Part shown: piece by piece, positions 10,000 to 20,182 of the stretch | Layout: each line of letters starts with the position of its first letter | Position numbering within the stretch: position 1 is the first letter of the stretch | Source: an uncultured Methylophaga sp. | GTDB lineage: Bacteria > Pseudomonadota > Gammaproteobacteria > GCF-002020875 | Assembly: GCA_937877715.1 (NCBI GenBank) | Contig: CALEHW010000014.1 | Coordinates: forward strand, 39,574-103,573 | Length of the DNA: 64,000 nt | Direction of reading: 5' to 3' | Notes under the pieces: generated by a model | Database searches by the model: none | Told to the model about the DNA's origin: nothing | What the model saw: the letters and a program-made list of their open reading frames with translations, nothing else | Program-made: the position numbers and the translations under genes

Positions 10000-10406
10000 A
10001 AAATATAGCTGCTTCCCAGAAGCGCGGTGGCAATGCTGATATCTACAATGGCTATACTAATAAGGTAGCTGTAATTGCCATAAGACATGGTTGACAGGGT
10101 GGCTCCAGCAATGATCATAAGGGCTAAAAATATAAAGAATCTTGGCCTGTAAAATTGCCAGATCCTGGGCTCTGCCAATGAATTTATTCTATCCAAGTTT
10201 CTCTCACAATTATTGATGAAGATATATCGTGCCTTCAATATTCCAAGTGATATTCCACCAGCGGCAGCTATCCATATCCACCCCTGTTCCGAGGAGAGAT
10301 GATTTGCCTCAATCAAGAGGATTCCACCCTTTAATGCCAACACGACACCCCCTGTATACCATGTGAGAGCGGCTAAAATCTTAAGAATATCTTTGGTTAC
10401 TATCAT
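9990..10406 (-). CDS. Small multi-pass membrane protein of unknown function embedded in the hyp operon
   Basis: 138 aa with about four hydrophobic segments; overlaps hypD stop and hypE start by a few nucleotides (translational coupling). Confidence 0.75.
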   Translation of the reverse strand: MIVTKDILKILAALTWYTGGVVLALKGGILLIEANHLSSEQGWIWIAAAGGISLGILKARYIFINNCERNLDRINSLAEPRIWQFYRPRFFIFLALMIIAGATLSTMSYGNYSYLISIAIVDISIATALLGSSYIFWE

Positions 10407-11542
10407 TCTGGAGCCCTGTCTCCCTGGCGAAAACGGCCATAACTCCAGTATGCGGCACAGGCCCCCTCGGAGGAGACCATACAGGATCCCATCGGGTTTT
10501 CGGGGGTGCAGAGAGTGCCAAACAGTTTGCAGTCACTGGGTTGTTTGGCGCCGCGGAGAATTGATGGGCATTCGCAACCCTTGATATCCGGGGAGTCTAT
10601 CTGCGGAATGGTGAATCGTCTCTCACTATCAAACTTGGCATACTGCTTCCTGATCTGCAGAGCGCTGTAGGGAACATCTCCCAGCCCCCTCCATTCAAAT
10701 AGTTGCCGCAGCTCAAACACCTCAGCCACCAGGGCCTGCGCCTTTTGGTTCCCCTCCCGGGTTACGATACGACTATATTCATTCTCAACCTCATATCTCC
10801 CCTCATTGAGTTGCTGAACCAGCATTAGGGTTGACTGCATTACATCCAGTGGCTCAAAACCGGCAATGACTACGGGTCGCTGGAACTCCTCGGCAAAGAA
10901 TTCATAGGGACGACTACCAATGATGGCACTGACATGGGAGGGGCCAAAAAAACCATCAATGGAGACTGTTCCAATCTCCCGTACCTCAGGTGACTGGAGT
11001 ATGCTCTGAATGGCAGCGGGGGTCAGAACATGGTTGGAGAAGACGGTGAAGTTATTTAGTCCCTCGGCTGCAGCCTGTTGGATGGCAACCGCAGTAGGTG
11101 GAGTTGTGGTCTCGAACCCGATGGCAAAGAAGACAACCTCACGTTCGGGGTTTTCCCGGGCAATTCGCAGTGCATCTTGTGTGGAGTAGACCATACGCAC
11201 ATCGCCACCGGCAGCCTTGACCCTGAGAAGGCTTTTACGCTCAGTGGCAGGAACACGCAATAGATCACCGTAGCTGCAGAGGATGATATTCTCATTTTCC
11301 AGCAGATGGATTGCCTGATCAATTCGTCCTGTAGGCAATACACAGACAGGGCATCCGGGACCATGAATAAAATTGATGTTGCCGGGCAACAGGTCATGAA
11401 TTCCATAACGAAAGATGGCGTGTGTGTGGCCACCACAGAACTCCATCAGGTTGTATTGTCTGTTTGGATCGGAGGCATGTGCTATCTTTTCTGCCAGTTT
11501 TCTGGCTAGTTTGCCGGAGCGGAATTCATCTACATATTTCAT
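10403..11542 (-). CDS. hypD: Hydrogenase maturation protein HypD
   Basis: 379 aa; MEFCGGHTHAIFRYGI, GPGCPVCVLP, FAIGFETTTPPTA, C-terminal Cys cluster. Confidence 0.97.
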   Translation of the reverse strand: MKYVDEFRSGKLARKLAEKIAHASDPNRQYNLMEFCGGHTHAIFRYGIHDLLPGNINFIHGPGCPVCVLPTGRIDQAIHLLENENIILCSYGDLLRVPATERKSLLRVKAAGGDVRMVYSTQDALRIARENPEREVVFFAIGFETTTPPTAVAIQQAAAEGLNNFTVFSNHVLTPAAIQSILQSPEVREIGTVSIDGFFGPSHVSAIIGSRPYEFFAEEFQRPVVIAGFEPLDVMQSTLMLVQQLNEGRYEVENEYSRIVTREGNQKAQALVAEVFELRQLFEWRGLGDVPYSALQIRKQYAKFDSERRFTIPQIDSPDIKGCECPSILRGAKQPSDCKLFGTLCTPENPMGSCMVSSEGACAAYWSYGRFRQGDRAPE

Positions 11543-11769
11543 GAAGTTTTACCCATATCCATCTCGGCAAATAGAGCCAGGGTGCGTTTGGCTTCACTCT
11601 CACTAACTTTGCTCAGTGCATACCCAACATGGAGTAGTACATAATCCCCAATGGTCACATCATCAACCAAGGCAAGGGAGATCTCTTTTTGAATCCCATC
11701 CAGAGAGACGGTTGCTGTCTTGTTGTTAGTGGCAATCTTGGTTATCTGAACCGGCAGGGCAAGGCACAT
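11539..11769 (-). CDS. hypC: Hydrogenase maturation chaperone HypC
   Basis: 76 aa; MCLALPVQI N-terminus, DYVLLHVGYAL. Confidence 0.96.
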   Translation of the reverse strand: MCLALPVQITKIATNNKTATVSLDGIQKEISLALVDDVTIGDYVLLHVGYALSKVSESEAKRTLALFAEMDMGKTS

Positions 11770-11787
11770 AACTTATTCAGTGGCTCC

Positions 11788-12591
11788 TTAATGCTGGTGC
11801 GGCCTGTTCTCTGATTGTGAAGTGTGGCCCCTGTTGTGGTCACCACTACGATACTGCTTCAGTGCACTGCGAAGCCACTGAACCCACTGCTCTATCTGGT
11901 CCCCATCTCTGGATGAGAGCGCGATGACCTCAGCAGGGTTTGAAAGTTGGCGTAGGTTCTGCTCCGCATGGTCTGGATCAAAATCGTCCAGGTGTGGCAG
12001 CAGATCGGTCTTGGTTAGCAACATCAGATCTGTGGTGCGGAAGATCACAGGATATTTGGCCGGTTTGTCATCCCCCTCCGTTACTGATAGCAGGGTGATA
12101 TTGAGGTGTTGTCCCAGATCGAAGCTGGCAGGACAGACCAGGTTGCCTATGTTCTCAATAAACAGAATGTCCAACCCCTCAATAGATATATGGTGGAGCG
12201 CATCATGAACCATATGGGCATCGAGGTGGCATGCACTTCCGGTAGATATTTGGTAGGCGGGAACCCCTTTCTGGCGTATACGATTGGCATCATTTTCGGT
12301 CTCCAGGTCTCCCTCGATCACACCAATCTGTAGTACATCCCCCAAGGCATCAATTGTTGCCTCCAGCAGTGCTGTCTTACCAGAGCCGGGCGAGGACATC
12401 AAATTTATAGTCAATACCTGATGACGGTCAAGATGTTCCCGATTATGTATTGCCTGATGGTTATTTTCGTGGAGCAGATTCTGCAGGACCTCAACCGTCT
12501 CACTACCACTATCGGTATGAGCAAGTTCCCCATCCTGCGTAACCAGATGTTCATTACCCGGCGTGATGTTGCATCCACAGCTATTGCACAT
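11788..12591 (-). CDS. hypB: Hydrogenase nickel incorporation GTPase HypB
   Basis: Start re-assigned to MCNSCGCNITPG at 12591; SSPGSGKTALLEAT P-loop; DLMLLTKTDLLPHL; His-containing C-terminus. Track ORF begins upstream, inside hypA. Confidence 0.95.
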   Translation of the reverse strand: MCNSCGCNITPGNEHLVTQDGELAHTDSGSETVEVLQNLLHENNHQAIHNREHLDRHQVLTINLMSSPGSGKTALLEATIDALGDVLQIGVIEGDLETENDANRIRQKGVPAYQISTGSACHLDAHMVHDALHHISIEGLDILFIENIGNLVCPASFDLGQHLNITLLSVTEGDDKPAKYPVIFRTTDLMLLTKTDLLPHLDDFDPDHAEQNLRQLSNPAEVIALSSRDGDQIEQWVQWLRSALKQYRSGDHNRGHTSQSENRPHQH

Positions 12592-12595
12592 AACT

Positions 12596-12940
12596 CTATC
12601 TCTCCAGTTCAATGCTGCGTAGCAGCATCTCATCTCCACTGATAAGTTTTGTTCTCCACTCTCCACAGTGGCCACATACCAGTTTGCTTGTGGTTGCCTC
12701 GCTCTGCCGGTCACAGCTATCACACTGGATGATAATCGGCATTTCCTCAATGTCCAGTTCCGCAGAGGATGCAATGGTGTCGGCACTGGCAATGCCCCAG
12801 CTACTTTGTAGTAGTGAGATCTCTACCCCTGACAGAGCCCCAACCTGTAGATGTACTACGGTAACAGAGTGGGCATCGCGCTGTTTGGCAATATCCTCCA
12901 CCTGAGAGAGTATGGAACGACAGATGGAGAGCTCATGCAT
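12596..12940 (-). CDS. hypA: Hydrogenase nickel incorporation protein HypA
   Basis: 114 aa; MHELSICRSILSQVEDIA, zinc CxxC pairs (CDSCDRQ...CGHCG). Confidence 0.95.
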   Translation of the reverse strand: MHELSICRSILSQVEDIAKQRDAHSVTVVHLQVGALSGVEISLLQSSWGIASADTIASSAELDIEEMPIIIQCDSCDRQSEATTSKLVCGHCGEWRTKLISGDEMLLRSIELER

Positions 12941-13026
12941 GGATTATCTTCAATAGAGGCGGACATTGCTGCTGGATCATGAATTTGTTGAACTTATCAC
13001 GGTTTAGGGTAATCTATCAGGGAAAT

Positions 13027-13401
13027 ATGGCGAATCTATTATTTACAGGTTGTTTATCTCTTGCTCTGCTATTGTCAGCGGCGGCAGATGCTCATACAGG
13101 GGTTGAGCTTACAAACAGATTTATGGATGGGTTGACCCACCCAGTTACCGGAATTGACCATCTGCTGCTGGCTCTTCTGGTTGGGGTATGGGCATATCGA
13201 CGGGGTATAAGTATCTCTGGCCGGATTCTTGCTAACACCTTTACTTCAGCGGCTGTTTTGACCGCAGTTATTGTGCTGTCCGGGTGGCAGCCGCCTTATG
13301 CATATATCTTGGGTATGGTGTTATCAACCATCTCTCTTATGGGGTGTGGCGCCATTCTTGGCCATCTTTTCAGAACACGACACCATCGACCAGAGTACTG
13401 A
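13027..13401 (+). CDS. Short HupE/UreJ-like membrane protein
   Basis: Start MANLLFTG at 13027; HTGVELTNRFMDGLTHPVTGIDHLLLALLVGVWA matches the HupE/UreJ N-terminal signature; only about 124 aa. Confidence 0.75.
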   Translation: MANLLFTGCLSLALLLSAAADAHTGVELTNRFMDGLTHPVTGIDHLLLALLVGVWAYRRGISISGRILANTFTSAAVLTAVIVLSGWQPPYAYILGMVLSTISLMGCGAILGHLFRTRHHRPEY

Positions 13402-13446
13402 CGGGTTTTTTCTTGCAATGGTGGGGTTGAAGGATATGATCGAGCT

Positions 13447-14568
13447 ATGGGTAATGGAGATGACCCCCAATTTCTTCCTCTCACTCAGCTCGAGAGACTG
13501 CTGCGCTCCCTGCGGGATGCGGGATATGATTGTATCGGGCCACAACTGAAGGATGGGGCCATTCTCTATCAGTCACTGGAATCAATCCATGATCTGCCAC
13601 ATGGCTTATCCGATCTACAATCACCGGGCAGCTATCGTCTGACCGAGAACCAAGGGGGCCGTCTCTTCGACTGGGCTAATGGCCCTAGCTCTCTTAAGCC
13701 GCTTATCTTTCCTCCCCATGAAAATCTCTGGAGAGCCAATAAGGGGTCCGATGGGGGAATTGAGTTTAGTTCCTATACACCAGATATCGCTCCGCTTGCA
13801 GTTCTGGGGGTGCGGGCATGTGATCTTGCGGCGATGGAGAGGATGGATCACCATTTTCTGCGCCCCGAAAAACAGGACCCCTGGTACAGAAAGAGGAGGG
13901 AAAGCCTTCTGCTGATTGTGGTCAACTGTAGTCACCCCTCCGACAATTGTTTCTGTACATCGACTGGAACCGGACCAGAGTCACGCAGCGGTTATGACCT
14001 TAGACTCCATGAGCTGGACGATGGCTTTCTGATCGATGCCGCAACCGATAGGGGGGAGGAGATACTTCAGAAGCTGGAGCTGTCTCCAGCCGCTCAACAG
14101 ATGGTTGAGGAGGCGAAGGAGGAGTTGGAGAGGGCTGCTACCGTACAGGGGCAGGCAGTTGCAGTAGATGATTTTCGCCCCATCTTTTCCGGCCGTGAGG
14201 ATGACCCAATATGGGAACGTATAGCAGAACGCTGCCTTGGTTGTGGAAACTGTACTGCGGTCTGCCCCACCTGTTTCTGTCACCGTGAGGAGAAGATTCC
14301 AACGCTGAGCCTGGATAGTAGCACCCACCAACGAGTGTGGGACTCCTGTTTCACTGCGGAGCACAGCATGCTCCATGGACAGCCGGTACGTAGAGAGATT
14401 CGTGAGCGTTATCGTCAATGGCTGACTCACAAATTGGCAGGGTGGCATGACCAGTTCGGGGAGAGTGGGTGTGTGGGTTGTGGCCGTTGTATTACCTGGT
14501 GTCCGGTAGGGATCAACCTGGTTGCTGAGTCAGCGGCATTTGCAGTTCCGGAAGAGGGAGTGGAGTGA
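13447..14568 (+). CDS. 4Fe-4S subunit of group 3b-type hydrogenase / sulfhydrogenase beta subunit (HydB-like)
   Basis: 373 aa; CLGCGNCTAVCPTCFC and CVGCGRCITWCP ferredoxin motifs; first of four structural subunits. Confidence 0.9.
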   Translation: MGNGDDPQFLPLTQLERLLRSLRDAGYDCIGPQLKDGAILYQSLESIHDLPHGLSDLQSPGSYRLTENQGGRLFDWANGPSSLKPLIFPPHENLWRANKGSDGGIEFSSYTPDIAPLAVLGVRACDLAAMERMDHHFLRPEKQDPWYRKRRESLLLIVVNCSHPSDNCFCTSTGTGPESRSGYDLRLHELDDGFLIDAATDRGEEILQKLELSPAAQQMVEEAKEELERAATVQGQAVAVDDFRPIFSGREDDPIWERIAERCLGCGNCTAVCPTCFCHREEKIPTLSLDSSTHQRVWDSCFTAEHSMLHGQPVRREIRERYRQWLTHKLAGWHDQFGESGCVGCGRCITWCPVGINLVAESAAFAVPEEGVE

Positions 14569-15404
14569 TGGTGTCCAGATCTGGGGTTCCAATGGAGGCG
14601 GAGATTGTCGAGCGCCTGCAGGAGAGTGAGTCAGTCTTCACCCTTCGCCTGCGTCTGCTGGATGAGCAGCAGCGGCACAACTACCGATTTGAGCCGGGAC
14701 AGTTCAATATGGTCTACCTTCATGGTGTTGGTGAGGTGGCCATCTCTATCGTATCCGATGAGAGTAACAGACATCTGCTGAACCATACCATTCGTGCGGT
14801 CGGGCGGGTAACGCGAGGGCTGGAGCAGATGCAGAAGGGGGATGTGATCGGACTGCGTGGCCCCTTTGGTCGGGGCTGGCCGATGGAGCAGGCGAGGGGG
14901 CGTGACATCGTTATTATCACCGGAGGGGTAGGATGCGCTCCGGTTGTATCTGCCCTGGCGCACATTAATCGTCGCCGAAAACATTTTGGTCGGGTAGCCA
15001 TTGTGGAGGGGGTTCGTCACCGCAGGGATCTGATCTATCCAGACCGTTTTGCACGCTGGCAGAGAATGGACGATACCCAGATACTGCTCTGTACCAGCGA
15101 GCCATCTGCCCCCTGGCCCTGGCACACGGATCGGGTGACGGAGCATCTGGGGAAGATGGATATCGACCCCTCTGGGGCATTGGTGCTACTCTGTGGTCCT
15201 GAGGGGATGATGATCTCTGCGGCAAGGGTGCTACAGGAGTTGGGTATTGATGAGTCATCAATATGGCTCAGCATGGAGCGTAACATGCAGTGTGGAGAGG
15301 GGTTTTGTGGCCACTGCCAGATTGGCAGCTATTTTGTCTGCAGGGACGGTCCGGTATTCAACTGGACGGAGATCCGCGAGCTGCTTGCGGTGAAGGGGAT
15401 CTGA
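14565..15404 (+). CDS. FAD/NAD(P)-binding hydrogenase gamma subunit (HydG-like)
   Basis: 279 aa; ferredoxin-reductase fold (FEPGQFNMVYLHGVGE, IITGGVGCAPVVSAL) and 2Fe-2S motif CGEGFCGHCQ...C. Confidence 0.9.
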   Translation: MMVSRSGVPMEAEIVERLQESESVFTLRLRLLDEQQRHNYRFEPGQFNMVYLHGVGEVAISIVSDESNRHLLNHTIRAVGRVTRGLEQMQKGDVIGLRGPFGRGWPMEQARGRDIVIITGGVGCAPVVSALAHINRRRKHFGRVAIVEGVRHRRDLIYPDRFARWQRMDDTQILLCTSEPSAPWPWHTDRVTEHLGKMDIDPSGALVLLCGPEGMMISAARVLQELGIDESSIWLSMERNMQCGEGFCGHCQIGSYFVCRDGPVFNWTEIRELLAVKGI

Positions 15405-16168
15405 TGGGAAAGCCACGAATTTCAGTCCATAAGTTCAGCTCCTGTGATGGCTGTCAGCTCGCCTTTTTCAATCTGGGGGAGGATCTGATAACACTTGCCG
15501 GGCAGGTAGAGATAGTCCACTTTGCGGAGGCCGGGATGGTTGCCCCCGAGGCTGAGGTGAAGGTCGCTTTTGTGGAGGGAAGTATCTCGACACCAGATGA
15601 TCTTGAACGTATCGAGGGGATTCGTGAGCGCTCTGAGCTGTTGATTACAATAGGAGCCTGTGCCACCTCTGGTGGTATCCAGGCGCTAAGGAACATGAGG
15701 GGAAATGGGTGGAGAGAGAGCCTCTACGCATCCCCGGAATTCATCCAGACATTGGACTACTCCACCCCGATCTCGGCCCATGTCAGAGTTGACCTTGAGT
15801 TGTGGGGCTGCCCAATCAGTTCAGAGCAGATACTGCATGTTGTGAGTGATCTGTTGCGTGGGGTGGTGCCGTCCGCCAGTGATGAGACCCTGTGCCAGAG
15901 CTGCAAACGGAGCGGTGCCGTCTGCACCCTAGTCTCTGCCGGGAGGCCATGTATGGGGCCTGTGACCCGTGCCGGATGTGGGGCAGTCTGTCCACGGTTT
16001 GGGCGGGACTGCTATGGCTGTACTGGGCCAGTATCAATCCTAAACACCTCTTCCATGGTACACTGTTTTGAGGGGCTCGGGCTGTTGCCTGATGAGGTGG
16101 AGCAGCGTTTCCGAATGATTCACTCTGCCACCCCGCAGTTTCGAAAACTGGAGGAGTCAAATGGCTGA
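15404..16168 (+). CDS. [NiFe]-hydrogenase small (delta) subunit (HydD-like)
   Basis: Start re-assigned to ATG at 15404 (TGATG overlap); FSSCDGCQLAFFN, IGACATSGG, LWGCP, CQSCKRSGAVC, CGAVCPRFGRDCYGC. Confidence 0.92.
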   Translation: MGKPRISVHKFSSCDGCQLAFFNLGEDLITLAGQVEIVHFAEAGMVAPEAEVKVAFVEGSISTPDDLERIEGIRERSELLITIGACATSGGIQALRNMRGNGWRESLYASPEFIQTLDYSTPISAHVRVDLELWGCPISSEQILHVVSDLLRGVVPSASDETLCQSCKRSGAVCTLVSAGRPCMGPVTRAGCGAVCPRFGRDCYGCTGPVSILNTSSMVHCFEGLGLLPDEVEQRFRMIHSATPQFRKLEESNG

Positions 16169-17462
16169 TTCAGATCGCACCATCCGCATTGAGGTTCCCA
16201 TTCTGGCGCGGGTTGAGGGTGAGGGGGCGCTTGATCTGGTAATCCACGGAGAGCAGATCGACTCTCTCTCCCTGAGAATTTATGAGCCACCACGTTTTTT
16301 CGAGAAGTTTCTGGAGGGGAGATCAGTTACAGAGGTGCCGGAGATGGTGGCACGGATCTGCGGGATCTGCCCGGTTGCCTACCAGATGAGTGCAGTGCAG
16401 GCGCTGGAGGGGCTGTTTGGGGTTGAGGTAACGCCATGGGTCAGGGATATGCGCCGGCTCTTCTATTGTGGAGAATGGATTCAGAGCCATAGCCTTCACA
16501 TACACCTTCTTGCCGCCCCCGATTTTCTCGGTTACGAGAGTGCCATAGCCATGGCAGGGGAGTATGGAGATGAGGTGAGAAGAGGGTTACGGCTACAGGG
16601 TCTGGGTAATCGTATTATTGCACTACTGGGGGGGCGGTCGGTCCACCCGGTTGGGGCCCGTATCGGCGGCTTTCACCATGCGCCTCCCAGTGATGAGGCG
16701 GAGAGTCTGCTAGTTGAGGTGAGAGAGGGGGTGGTGGATGCCGAAGAGCTGTTGCGCTGGTTGGTAATGCTGGATCTGCCTGACTATGAACAGGAGTTCA
16801 CCAGTGTCGCTCTCAGGAGTGGTGACCGTTATCCGATGATGGAGGGTAAGATCGTCTCTGACCATGGGTTGGAGATCCCTATATCCGATTTCGAATCACA
16901 TTTCACCGAATCTCAGGTTCCGCACTCCACCGCATTTCACTCACATCTGGATGGGAAACCATATCTGGTTGGCCCACTTGCCCGCATCAATCTCAATTTT
17001 GACCAGCTGCCACCTGCCGTTATTGCTCTGTGTGGTGAATTGGGCATCCACTTTCCCAGCAGGAATATGTTCCATAGCCTGATTGCACGTGCAGTCGAAC
17101 TCCTGGTTACCCTTCATGAGGCGGCGGATCTGCTCTCCTCCTACCAGCTGCCGGAGCGCCCATGGAGTGATTTCACTCCGCGCGAGGGGGTTGCGTTCGG
17201 GGCAACCTGCGCCCCCCGTGGAATCCTCTGGCACCGTTACCAAGTGGATGGTTCCGGAAAGGTGCTCTCTGCGACAATTGTTCCCCCAACTAGCCAGAAT
17301 CAGGCCCGTATTGAGGAGGATCTCAGGTCATCACTGGAGAGCTTTGGTCTGGAGAGGGATGAGGAGGAGATCAAGCTGTATGGAGAGAAGGTGATTCGTA
17401 ACTACGATCCTTGCATCTCCTGCGCAACCCATTTCCTCAGCCTTAAGGTAGAGAGGAGATGA
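16161..17462 (+). CDS. [NiFe]-hydrogenase large (alpha) subunit, group 3b-like (HydA-like)
   Basis: 433 aa; L1 motif RICGICPVAYQ, L2 motif DPCISCATH followed by a short tail FLSLKVERR. Confidence 0.95.
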   Translation: MADSDRTIRIEVPILARVEGEGALDLVIHGEQIDSLSLRIYEPPRFFEKFLEGRSVTEVPEMVARICGICPVAYQMSAVQALEGLFGVEVTPWVRDMRRLFYCGEWIQSHSLHIHLLAAPDFLGYESAIAMAGEYGDEVRRGLRLQGLGNRIIALLGGRSVHPVGARIGGFHHAPPSDEAESLLVEVREGVVDAEELLRWLVMLDLPDYEQEFTSVALRSGDRYPMMEGKIVSDHGLEIPISDFESHFTESQVPHSTAFHSHLDGKPYLVGPLARINLNFDQLPPAVIALCGELGIHFPSRNMFHSLIARAVELLVTLHEAADLLSSYQLPERPWSDFTPREGVAFGATCAPRGILWHRYQVDGSGKVLSATIVPPTSQNQARIEEDLRSSLESFGLERDEEEIKLYGEKVIRNYDPCISCATHFLSLKVERR

Positions 17463-17908
17463 GTCGGCCTGATGTTGCTGTAATAGGTATCGGCAGCCCC
17501 TTCGGGGGGGATCGGCTGGGTTTGGAGCTGGTGCACCATCTGCAGATGGATGGGGGCAGGGTAGAGGGGGTTGATTATCTGGTTGAGGATCGACCAGGCC
17601 TCTCACTTATTGAGTTGATGCAAGGCTACCGACAGGTGATTCTGGTGGATGCCATCCTCTCTGATGATGGAGAGGCGGGCTCAGTCCGTCATCTGGATCA
17701 ACAGCAGCTGACGGAGCTCTCACAGAATGGTATCTCCAGCCATGTTGCCGGTGTTGCGGAGGCAGTTGCACTAGGGGCGGCACTGGATGATCTTCCCCGG
17801 CAGCTTGATCTTGTTGGGGTTGAGATAAGAGGATATGAGGAGGATATGTTTCCCGACCTATTGAACAGGGTTGGTGAGGAGGTTGGGGCGCTACTCTCTG
17901 TGGAATAG
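17459..17908 (+). CDS. Hydrogenase maturation endopeptidase (HyaD/HycI family)
   Basis: 149 aa; GIGSPFGGDRLGLELV, VILVDAI, SSHVAGVAEAVALGAAL; overlaps the large-subunit stop. Confidence 0.9.
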   Translation: MSRPDVAVIGIGSPFGGDRLGLELVHHLQMDGGRVEGVDYLVEDRPGLSLIELMQGYRQVILVDAILSDDGEAGSVRHLDQQQLTELSQNGISSHVAGVAEAVALGAALDDLPRQLDLVGVEIRGYEEDMFPDLLNRVGEEVGALLSVE

Positions 17909-17911
17909 GGC

Positions 17912-19075
17912 TCAGACTGTAGGTGCCGGGGAGTTGAAGAGTCGCTGATGTTCCGACAGGGCATAGCGATCAGTCATCCCGGCAATATAGTCGGCAACTA
18001 TACGCGCACAGCTCTGTTCTCGCTGTTCTGGGCTCTCTCCCATGATCTGCCTGTATGGCTCGTCCGGCAGCAGTCTGGGCTCTTCCATGAATGTTTGGAA
18101 TAGCTTAGTCAGGATTCGTTCTGCCTTTGCGCTCATGCGCATTACCCGATAGTGGCGATAGAGCTTCTCTCTGAGGAACTGTTTCATCTCAAGGTTAAGT
18201 TTGATCTGTTCTGCGCTGAAGCTGATTAGGGGGGTTGAATGGTTGCGAACATCATCGATGTTTTGGGGCGATGCGTTGGAGAGAGCCTCCTGGCTGTTCT
18301 CAATCAGATCGACTACCAGGCGGTTGATCATGCGTCTCACCACCTCATGTATGGTGCGCCTCCGGTTTATCTGGGGGTGCTGCTGCACCACAATCTCGTA
18401 CTGCTCCCGGAACAGGGGGATCTCTTTGAGTTGGTCGATAGTCAACAGCCCTGCGCGCAGACCATCGTCAATATCGTGATTATTGTAGGCAATCTGATCC
18501 GCCAGGTTGACCAGTTGAGCCTCAAGGCTGGGTTGGGTCTGGTTGAGAAAACGTTCCCCGATCTCCCCCGCTGTTCTTGCATTGGTGAGACTGCAGTGTT
18601 TCAGGATCCCCTCACGGGACTCAAAGGTGAGGTTAAGGCCGGGAAACAGAGCGTACCTCTCCTCCAGGTGCTCGACCACTCGAAGAGACTGGAAATTATG
18701 CTCAAATCCTCCATAGGGGCCCATACGGCGGTTGAGCACATCCTGCCCAGCGTGGCCAAATGGGGTGTGGCCAAGATCATGTGCCAGGGCTATAGCCTCA
18801 GTCAGATCCTCGTTTAGCCTCAGGGTTCGGGCAATGGAGCGGCTTATCTGTGCCACCTCGATGCTATGGGTGAGGCGGGTGCGGTAGAGATCACCCTCGT
18901 GGTTTACGAAGACTTGGGTCTTGTACTCCAGCCGTCGGAAGGCTGTGGAGTGGACGATACGGTCACGATCCCGCTGGAACGCACTTCTGTATTCAGGACC
19001 ATCTTCCTGATGGATCCGTCCCCGGGTGGAGCTGTCGTGAGCTGCGTAGGGGGCGAGATTGCAGGGGTTAGCCAT
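17912..19075 (-). CDS. dgt: dGTPase-like HD-domain triphosphohydrolase
   Basis: 387 aa; [50 protein letters not shown]. Confidence 0.93.
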   Translation of the reverse strand: MANPCNLAPYAAHDSSTRGRIHQEDGPEYRSAFQRDRDRIVHSTAFRRLEYKTQVFVNHEGDLYRTRLTHSIEVAQISRSIARTLRLNEDLTEAIALAHDLGHTPFGHAGQDVLNRRMGPYGGFEHNFQSLRVVEHLEERYALFPGLNLTFESREGILKHCSLTNARTAGEIGERFLNQTQPSLEAQLVNLADQIAYNNHDIDDGLRAGLLTIDQLKEIPLFREQYEIVVQQHPQINRRRTIHEVVRRMINRLVVDLIENSQEALSNASPQNIDDVRNHSTPLISFSAEQIKLNLEMKQFLREKLYRHYRVMRMSAKAERILTKLFQTFMEEPRLLPDEPYRQIMGESPEQREQSCARIVADYIAGMTDRYALSEHQRLFNSPAPTV

Positions 19076-19096
19076 GGGTGTGGGTAGTGGTTGGAG

Positions 19097-20182
19097 TCAG
19101 ACTTTCCGGCGGCACTGGTCCAGGGTCTCGCGCAGTTTCTCCTGAGAAAACTGGTCTGTCACAACAGCCTCTCCAATACGTTTCTGCAGCACCAGATGTA
19201 TCTTCCCGGCTTCAGCCTTCTTGTCGACTGCCATCAACTCCATATAGCGAGAGCTCTGCAGCTCCGGGGGCCCAAGATCAGGGAGGTTGGCAGCTTTGAT
19301 CAGATTTCGTAGACGTTCCAGATCATCCTCGTTGATCCACCCCAGATGCATTGAGAGGTCTGCTGCCATCACCATCCCTGCGGCAATAGCCTCTCCATGG
19401 AGCCACGCCCCATAGCCCATGCCGGCCTCAATAGCGTGGCCAAAGGTGTGTCCGGAGTTGAGTAGCGCACGCTGCCCCGCCTCCAGTTCATCAGCGGCGA
19501 CCACCTCGGCCTTGTTTTCGCAGGAGCGCTGGATGGCGTAGGCGAGGGCATCACCATCCCGTGCCACCAGCTGCCCCATATGTTGCTCCAGCCACTGGAA
19601 AAATTTGGGGTCGCGGATAAGACCATATTTGATGACCTCGGCCAGCCCGGCACTCAGTTGTCGATCATCCAGAGTTGTGAGAGTGGTGGTGTCGGCAACC
19701 ACACAGGAGGGCTGGTGAAAGGCGCCAATCATGTTCTTTCCCAGTGGGTGGTTCACCCCGGTCTTGCCACCGACAGAGGAGTCGACCTGGGCGAGCAGGG
19801 TGGTTGGGATCTGGATGAAGTTGACACCACGCTGATAGCTGGCCGCAGCGTAGCCGGTAATATCACCGACAACTCCACCTCCAAGTGCAACCAGGGTGCA
19901 CTTGCGGTCAAAACGTTCTTTCAGCAAGGCGTCAAATATTGTGTTCCAGGTCTCCAGGTTCTTGTGCTGTTCGCCATCCGGCAGGATCACACTCTTCACC
20001 TGAAATTTTCTAAATGCCTCTTTGGCTTTCTCAAGGTAGAGTGGAGCGACAGTCTCATTGGTGACGATCATCACCTGGGTGCCATGAATATGTGGCTCCA
20101 CCAGCTGCGGGTCACCCAAGAGATTGGCACCAATGTGGATGGGGTAGCTTCTTGTTCCCAGATCAACCTCAATTGTGTTCAT
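19097..20182 (-). CDS. aroB: 3-dehydroquinate synthase
   Basis: 361 aa; [60 protein letters not shown]. Confidence 0.98.
   Translation of the reverse strand: MNTIEVDLGTRSYPIHIGANLLGDPQLVEPHIHGTQVMIVTNETVAPLYLEKAKEAFRKFQVKSVILPDGEQHKNLETWNTIFDALLKERFDRKCTLVALGGGVVGDITGYAAASYQRGVNFIQIPTTLLAQVDSSVGGKTGVNHPLGKNMIGAFHQPSCVVADTTTLTTLDDRQLSAGLAEVIKYGLIRDPKFFQWLEQHMGQLVARDGDALAYAIQRSCENKAEVVAADELEAGQRALLNSGHTFGHAIEAGMGYGAWLHGEAIAAGMVMAADLSMHLGWINEDDLERLRNLIKAANLPDLGPPELQSSRYMELMAVDKKAEAGKIHLVLQKRIGEAVVTDQFSQEKLRETLDQCRRKV

Noticed and set aside
11788-12792. Track start of HypB
   Set aside because: The N-terminal extension overlaps hypA; MCNSCGCN at 12591 is the canonical HypB start
15290-16168. Track start of the hydrogenase small subunit
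   Set aside because: The first ~38 residues overlap the FAD subunit in another frame; the ATG at 15404 (TGATG junction) gives the canonical N-terminus
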